Source: Camarhynchus parvulus (Eukaryota; Chordata; Aves; Passeriformes; Thraupidae). From it: a DNA stretch of 64,000 nucleotides. The stretch is from positions 35,123,501-35,187,500 of the forward strand of contig NC_044572.1 in the NCBI RefSeq assembly GCF_901933205.1, in the 5' to 3' direction. The notes beneath the pieces are model-generated. The model worked only from the letters and a program-made list of their open reading frames with translations, ran no database searches and had not been told where the DNA came from. This document shows positions 57,061-64,000 of the stretch, one piece after another. The translations under genes were made by a program, and so were the position numbers. Numbering within the stretch: the first letter of the stretch is position 1; each line of letters starts with the position of its first letter.

Positions 57061-59336
57061 CCTAGGAAGGAAAGAAAGCATCAACAAAACTAGTGAGGTT
57101 TTATTGTTCATAACTGCATAGATTAGAGAATCATTCAGAGCCTACTGGTACCAGCTGTAGCTAAGAGGGAATGCACTCCCTCTGTCAGTGGATCGTCGTC
57201 CAATGATAAGGGAAGACGGGGTCAGCTCAAAGGAAGCTTATCTGAATTTAATTTTAAAAATATAGTAATTTGCATCATTTTTCAAGCTTTGTGAAGGCAT
57301 AAATAGGAGAAAAGGCAAGAGAACTGTGCCTTGATGAGCCTGCTTAGTCCCCACTGAAAGAAGAGACTCTGCCCTGGAGCTCCTTGGGAACGTATGACCT
57401 AGATGTATTCTGCTGACTCAGACAAGTGCAGAGACACAGAATAACTTTAAATAATTTACTCCCTCTGCTCACATGCACTTCAATATTTTTAAAAAGGAAA
57501 GATAAAACATGTTTGAGGGATTCCTAAAAGAGGACAATAGTATAACTGGAAACAGAACAAAGATACAGCACAATTACATCAAAAACTGTCAGTCAATTTA
57601 TCTACTCAGATGGGAGACAGACTGAAGCACTAATTGTAATTTATTTTCTTTGTGGTTTGTCTGCATTGCTGCTCTTACCTGAAGTTAATGGATTGCTGTC
57701 TATTTGTTTATGCAGACTAATGTGACATGTTTATAGGATAATTTTAAGTGTTTACAATAACAATATATTAAGAAAAAATACCAGCTGTTTCAGGACTATT
57801 ACACTACTGTGTGGTCTTGTGTACATTGCCATATCTGACATTTTTTTCCACCATTCAGGAAAACTTCTGGCACATATGGCTACAAAAGAAAAATGTGGGG
57901 TGTTTATCACTTGCTTAAAAAGCACTCAACACAGATGTCTAAGTTTTCTTCATAGTTCTTATCACAGCAATAGAAACTCAGCCCCCAAATAAGCAAACAT
58001 CTTTCTCTTCATCTTCCACAATATCCTGAAGAAGTAAAATACTAGCACACATTTGCACTCCTTAGAAACAGCCAGCACATGAGTTTCTCCCCCAAATTCA
58101 TCTGCAAGACAATGCTGGGCATGGGGAAGTGTGCAAAGCTGCTTTTTCACCATTAGCTTGCATATGCTTCAAACCATTCAAATTTGGCTTTTTCTTTTTC
58201 TTTTTTCTTAAGCAGTGCCATTTGAGTAATAGTTCTCACAGAACAGCAGATAATAAAACAGAAGAATTCCTTTTCTATAAAGACTGTAATCCATAAAATG
58301 GTAATTGTTTGCCTGTGGGCTATGAACAGGTCACACAGATGCTCAGCCTTGCAAGAAAAGGTCAAGTAGTTCCATGTTAGAAGTGCCCTCTACCAAAACA
58401 ATGTGAGGCAATGAATTGTCCAGGGAACTCACAAAATCCTTCCATTTAGGTAAAATTATAACCATCCACTTGAGCTGAAAATGCATTAGGAAACAAACAA
58501 ATCCCTTTTCATAAGCAGAGTTTTGACCAGTGGGAAAGGACAAGCTCCTTTGAGCTGGAATTACTTCAGCTGATAGAGCACATCTGTCAGAGGACCCTGG
58601 GCCGCAGACCTGCCTATTGTGCCTCTAATCTAGGACATTACTGGCTCTACAGGAGTGTCTTGCACACAGACAGGACACAAAGCCCCACTTCAGTTGCCAT
58701 TCATTGCCTGCAAGTCCTCAGAGCACCTGTGGCTTAACTGGAACCAGGAGTGTTTGTGGAGTGTTTGCCCAACCTTCACCACTAATGAAACCATTCAGAA
58801 TTTTGTTACGAATTACTCCAAGTATGAGTATTGCTGTGTTGGTGATGTCAATAAAACTGCTCTCCAGAACTCTAGGAGTTCCCATCTGCCTTCAGGTAAC
58901 TCATCTTTTAGAGCACCACCAAATTTGTCTTCTGATACACTGCCAAATGAGCCAAAATCTTGAACAACTTGCAGATTTAGTAAGGATCTCACTATTCAAA
59001 AGAAGTATTTCCTTTACTCCAAACACTAACTAAGCAGATTTATTTGAAATACATGACACAGCTGAAAAACATTAAGCATCCAAGAGCCTAGCAAAAAAGG
59101 TTAAAATTATATACAATACTAATTTTTATTAAATTGATACCTAAACCTATTGGCAGATAAGCTTAAGAAGAGGGGAAATATTTCAGCATTCTGTTACTGA
59201 ACAAATACAAAGGTATGCAAGGCAGACATTTACATACCTCCAGTCTGAGTAGATAGGGAAAAGAATTAAAAGCTTGTAGGTATCTAATGCCCTTAGAATT
59301 CTGAAACTCCCCTGAAAGAAATAGTCTCAACTGTAT

Positions 59337-59655
59337 GTGTGAGATTTTATTTTTTTCCCCCTTAAATATACCAACAGTTACTGAACCTAAAACAAATTGC
59401 CATTTTGGTAATGCTTTAGAAGTATGAAAGTATGAAAGTATGAAAGTATGAGTAAGTGTGGGAATTTTTTTTTCCTTAAATACACCAACAGTTACTGAAC
59501 CAAAAACAAACTTGCCATTTTGGTAATGCTTCTTAAGCATGAAAGTATGAGTAAGCTCCTCTATAACTAGAGTTCCCTTCAACACACAGTGTATTTCATA
59601 AGCATGAGCAAGCTGCCCAGTAACTAGAGGTCATTTCAACACAGTGTATTTCATA
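59337..59655. repeat. Degenerate minisatellite-like tandem array
   Basis: Unit 59337-59455 and unit 59456-59555 share 'caacagttactgaacc', 'gccattttggtaatgctt' and a GAAAGTATGAGTAAG end. The first unit has an inner AGTATGAA repeat (four copies, 59421-59452). The adjoining segment has two copies of AACTAGAG...TTCAACAC...AGTGTATTTCATA (about 59566-59601 and 59621-59655), each preceded by a GAGTAAGC/GAGCAAGC motif. Confidence 0.88.
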
Positions 59656-60800
59656 CAGGCAAGTATGTAACAGTCACACACCATGTCAAAGGTTTTAATC
59701 TAATCCTGAAAACATGACTATCAGTGGAGGAGTTTGCACTGGGATCCCAGATTACATTTTAGAGAAGGAAGCCATCCAGCAGTCTACTGCAGTTTAAATC
59801 TACTCAGTTTGCTAGGCAGCACATTTTCCCTGAACCTCATTTGGTTCATTTTGAATATGACAAGGATGGCCATTTCTCAGATATACCCATAACCTCTACT
59901 TGTTCAGAACTCTACTGCACTTTATCTTCCTCCATCACATAGCTCAAACAGTCTGTTAGCAGCCACCTGTCTAAACAGGACATTTCTATTTGCCTGCTTC
60001 ATGTTCTTCTTTTCTTTATTCAGCTTCAGGTTCTGCTCATACTCATCTTCACATATTTGCCACCTTTTTGCCCTCTTACACAGCTCAATATGGGACAAAC
60101 ATCTTTCACCCACAGGAGGAAAAGAACACTCCTTCATGGTACCTCTGATAAATCAGCCTGACTTATAAAACCACCTACTGTTATAATTCCTACACCTTTT
60201 TTCACAGAGAGTTTGCTCCTCCAGTGAAAGGCAATCCTGAAAACCTTAGAAAACACAGGGAATGACTGCAAATAGATCTCAAAGAACAGCTTGCTGCCCA
60301 TTCACACAGTTCTTTACCACAGACCATTGTAGGCTACATGCAACATCACTGCACATGGAAGCCCTGGAAACAGAGCTGTACATCATGCTGTGCCACAATG
60401 GAATAACTGCTGCAGTTGCAGGGACTTAACAGGCACCATGCTTGGTTGACCTCGAATCACTGCAGGCACAAAGGTTGAAAAAAGAGTTCTGAGCAGCAGC
60501 CACAAGCCAGTACACTCCACTTGCTATCTTTTTATTTGACAAAAACACGCTGCAGCAGGGATGCAATATTCTACCTGGTCATACTTTTTTCCAGTCTCCT
60601 GTGTTCTGACACTATGAAGAAGACTTAGTTAACAAGTTCCTTTATTAAGATCTTTTCTCATTGTGATAAGTCCCACTTAACACCTGACAAGCCAAATTAA
60701 TTGTATGAATATATCACCACTGCTGTCAGTGGTAAAACAGACAGTACTGAGTTCCTAAGCATTTTAATGCAGAAAGAAAGGAGTAACAACCATTGGGCAA

Positions 60801-61230
60801 TCATAGAATCAAAACAGTTGGAAAATAGCTCCATGATCATTGAGTCCAACCTCTGAGCAAACCATCACAGCACTAGGTGCCATATCCAGGGGTTTCTCAA
60901 ACACCCCCAGGGATGGTGACTCCATCATCTCCCTGGGCAGACTGCTCCAATGCTTAACAAGCCTTTCAGTGGAGAAATTCCTCCTGATGTCCAACCCCAG
61001 CGTCCCCTGGTGCAGACCATGTGCTCTTCCCCTGTCACTGGCTGCCTGGAGAGCAGGCTGATCCCCAGCCAGCTACGGCCTCCTTTCTGGCAGTTGTAGG
61101 AGCAATAAGGTCTCCCCTGAGCCTCCTTTTCTCCAGGCTGAACACCCACAGCTCCCTCAGCTGCCCCTCATAGAACTCACTCTTCACAGCTTCATTGCTC
61201 TTCTCTGAACAAGTGTCTGGCTCCAAATAT
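60801..61230 (-). mobile_element. CR1 LINE 3' fragment, minus orientation
   Basis: Plus-strand reading is the reverse complement of CR1: 'atcatagaatcaaaacagtt', 'gagtccaacctctgagcaaa', 'tggtgactccatcatctccc', 'tgctccaatgcttaacaagc', 'ggtctcccctgagcctcctt', 'ttctccaggctgaacaccca', 'ctccctcagctgcccctcat'. It is 5'-truncated with no intact frame. Confidence 0.9.
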
Positions 61231-63407
61231 CACAAAGGGAAACAACAGGTACAACAATTATCAGGGTTTTATAAACATGTCTGAACATTGAAATGTTCAG
61301 AAATGCTTCTGAAATAGAGTGAACAGGGGTGTGTTATTGCCTAGCATCACCTCAAGAAAACTAAACCCATAAATCTGGATAAACATAAAGCACCAACTTT
61401 CAGGTTAAAAATATCAAAACCTGAAACATTTTACATGAGGATCTTACACAGATGCTAACACATATTTTAAAAGCTCATAAATTCCAATTAGAACAACTTG
61501 TGGTGTTATAAATAAAATCTCTATCTAGTAAAAAAAATCTCTAGTAAATATCTATCCACAATCAGAAATTTAAAGTGCTCAACATAGAATAAAATCACTA
61601 TTAAATCTGTACATAGAAGTTGGGACAATCTAATGGAAACTTCATTTAGAGGTCATTTTTCACGTACAAAAAAATGAACCGACAAAAATACAAAAAATAA
61701 TGCTGCAAGAGAGATTAACACATGGAACAAGACTGCAGTACCCCATCCTCCACCTCATGATCATGAGTGTCAGAGGCTGAAGCTATGCTCTTAAGAAAAT
61801 AGAGACAGGCATAAATAATTCAGCGTGCTTTGGAGCCTTCCTTCCCCCCAGCCCAAGAAAACTGAAATAGCTTTGCATCCACAACAAAGCACTCTCAGCT
61901 TAGCATGAGAGTCTAAACTAAAGAAAGGAAGATTTTCATAGTAACTCATTCTAGATTCCTTGGGGTTTTATTCTTTGTTATTTTTTCAGAATAACACTGT
62001 GTACTTCTCTGAAAGCTGTAATTTGGTACTGCAATAATCTTTTATAAAGCTCAAGAATCTGACTGCTACAATAAAATTACTTCTCAGAAAAATAACTTTA
62101 TCATCCCACATCAAATAGATGTTGACTTTTAAAGTCAACTTATTTTCCTGGCCTGGTTTGCCAAAATAACCTGAAGACATTCAGCACAAAATAATTAATA
62201 GTTTTACAAAGCTACAAATTATGTGAAAACTGGCTCACCAACAACAGCTTTCAGTTGCTCTTTTTAAAGAAAAAAACTACAAAAAATAAAGATTTTTAAT
62301 GAACTATTGTGATCTTGAAGCACTTATAACAAGTTAGTGTTCAAGTAGTGCCAAAACCTATAAAAGTACAACTGAATTTGCTCTTTTCTCTGTCTTCTCT
62401 GTCAATTGAAAAACAAAACAATAGGTTTATAATGAAAGTGCAGCACTCACTAGGAAGCAGTGGGTGATAAAAAGGATTGGTGTGAGAAAAAGAGGGTGAA
62501 AGTAAGGGTCTGTCTTGAAATTTAACTGATGTTTATTGAACTAAGCCAATATTTGCTCTTCACACTTCTCTTTTAATTGCTGTTCACTTAATGCCCTGCA
62601 TCTTTTTCTCAGGGAAAGCTAGAAATGCAGCTAACATTGCAGATAAAAACCCTTTGGGTTTAATACAAGTTTCCAAAATGTTCATTAGTAGTTATTGTTG
62701 ATCTCAATTAAGATTTATACCAGATGACAAAGATCTGAAGGAGATATTCCTGTGTAGAGCAAGTCCTTTCCAGCAACACACCATTTAAGACATTTTAAGT
62801 GATGTATGTCTGCAAACAGGTCTGCCCCAACACACTACGCAAAGTTGTTTTCTACACAATATAGTCTCTTGCTCAAAAATGTAATAATATCCAGTCATTA
62901 CCATGTATAAGGTAAAAGGTGCTGCATGAGAGGTCAGCTGCCACCAATACAGATCCTCTTTGCAAGAAACTGGAGCAACATTCAAGCAGATATTAAGGAT
63001 ATTAAGCTTCAGTGAGACCAAGCAGTCAGCTCTGACACCAGAAGAGCATTCACCTCATGCTGTGGTGAGTAGCATTCAGCTGTAAAATTTGCCTTGTATT
63101 GATTTGGCTCAGAAACTTCAGCTTGATCAGGCCAAACCTTCACCCAGGAGCATAATTGCTGTGTTCATACTCAGCATGGCCATGCTAGCAAGCAAGGATG
63201 GAGCAAGGAACAGCACACCTTGCTTTCATCCACCTCAGTGAGGCTCCACAGATACATCACACAGACTCATCTTTCAAACACTTTCTGTCTTCAAGAGCTT
63301 TGTTGCTATAGCTGTCAGGCTCTCTGAAGCTCAGACATGATCAAAGTGTTGTACAGGGTGAAGACTAAACCTCTCCTAATTCCCAATTTTTCAAGCATAC
63401 CTGAGAT

Positions 63408-63450
63408 TGTCCTAGATTAATATTATGATTATTAATGTCCTAGATTAATA
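63408..63450. repeat. 15-bp direct repeat, 28-bp spacing
   Basis: TGTCCTAGATTAATA occurs at 63408-63422 and again at 63436-63450. Confidence 0.9.
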
Positions 63451-64000
63451 GTACCATCATTAATGCTAGTAATAATCAACATAATGCTTTCAAGACAGCA
63501 CAGGCGTCCACAAAAACAAGTGTGGTAGTGTCAACACTAGGGTTTCATCTCAGACCTCCACAGCAGTTTGGTCAGAACATCAGTTTTATTGATCATATAG
63601 CCTGATCCTTCTGCCCTCACTTCTTTGGCTTCTTCAGATTAAAGCTGGTCTTCAGCACGTGCTTTAGGTTGCAGAAATACAGGCTGCTAAACTCCTTGCT
63701 GCTAAGTTTGGACTACATTCTGGTGATGACAGCATTTTCTTTAATATTAATCTTACAAAAGATATTTGAGCTGCTTTTAAGGTCCAGAGAGCACATTAAA
63801 CCTTTTATGAAGACACATAATGTGGTTTTGTGTATTAAAGGATGACTATTCCTCACTATATTTTGTGCTTTTATAAAACAGAAACCCAGCTGTGCTAATA
63901 TTGCTGAACTATTTCAGTAACATTTAAAGATTTCAATAAACCTGTTTTCATTGCACCCAGAAAGAGTAAGTGAACTAATCTGCAAGAAACATTTACAATA

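Larger units (their letters stand above)
57062..64000 (-). other. SCRN1 upstream intron or 5' flank
   Basis: An acceptor immediately before the ATG (57062) implies a 5' non-coding exon farther right. I see no CpG-rich patch or convincing non-coding exon up to 64000, so the promoter is probably outside. The span holds a minisatellite-like array, a minus-oriented CR1 and a short direct repeat. Confidence 0.65.

Noticed and set aside
57061..57111. N-terminal extension of SCRN1 ([17 protein letters not shown])
   Set aside because: A good acceptor (TTCCTAG) sits between it and the conserved MAAAPPSY start, so it is intron read in frame by chance.
59163..59585. 140-codon minus-strand open frame
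   Set aside because: It runs through the tandem repeat array; its internal duplication mirrors the DNA repeat.

Overview
The window is vertebrate nuclear DNA, most likely from a bird. It has split genes with GT-AG introns, several CR1-type LINE remnants (CR1 is the dominant avian retroposon), a solo LTR, and no mammalian-type SINEs. Species is not determinable; a songbird is possible but only a guess. No previously undescribed multi-gene system was found. The most unusual elements are non-coding: foldbacks beside a splice site, a candidate CTCF motif, a CR1 split by an LTR, and a degenerate minisatellite.

Two convergent protein-coding genes fill the window. The left part (about 1-25,500, plus strand) is WIPF3 (CR16), a WASP-interacting actin regulator. 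I can build seven coding exons (4598-4705, 18659-18791, 19398-19526, 21008-21748, 23342-23488, 24202-24303, 25203-25243). They join in a single open frame of 466 codons plus stop, with an N-terminal polyproline run, a WH2 actin-binding motif, a long proline-rich middle and a C-terminal N-WASP-binding segment. The non-coding first exon and promoter are not visible and probably lie left of the window.

The right part (about 29,000-64,000, minus strand) is SCRN1 (secernin-1). Seven coding exons (57060-56902, 45488-45307, 40550-40348, 37467-37273, 35693-35528, 33739-33559, 31434-31276) join in one frame of 414 codons plus stop, the same length as the mammalian protein. The promoter and any 5' non-coding exon lie beyond the right edge.

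The space between the two 3' ends (about 25.5-29.0 kb) holds two CR1 fragments in the same orientation, the second split by a 460-bp solo LTR. The gene order WIPF3-SCRN1 with converging 3' ends is, from memory, the same as on human chromosome 7p14. Products act in different processes: WIPF3 in WASP-dependent actin assembly, SCRN1 in regulated exocytosis and ER/VAP association. There is no sequence evidence that they are co-regulated beyond being neighbours.

The rest is intronic and intergenic DNA with simple repeats, a minisatellite-like array (59.3-59.7 kb), a minus-oriented CR1 (60.8-61.2 kb), a strong match to the CTCF core motif (17,523-17,536) and several hairpins.
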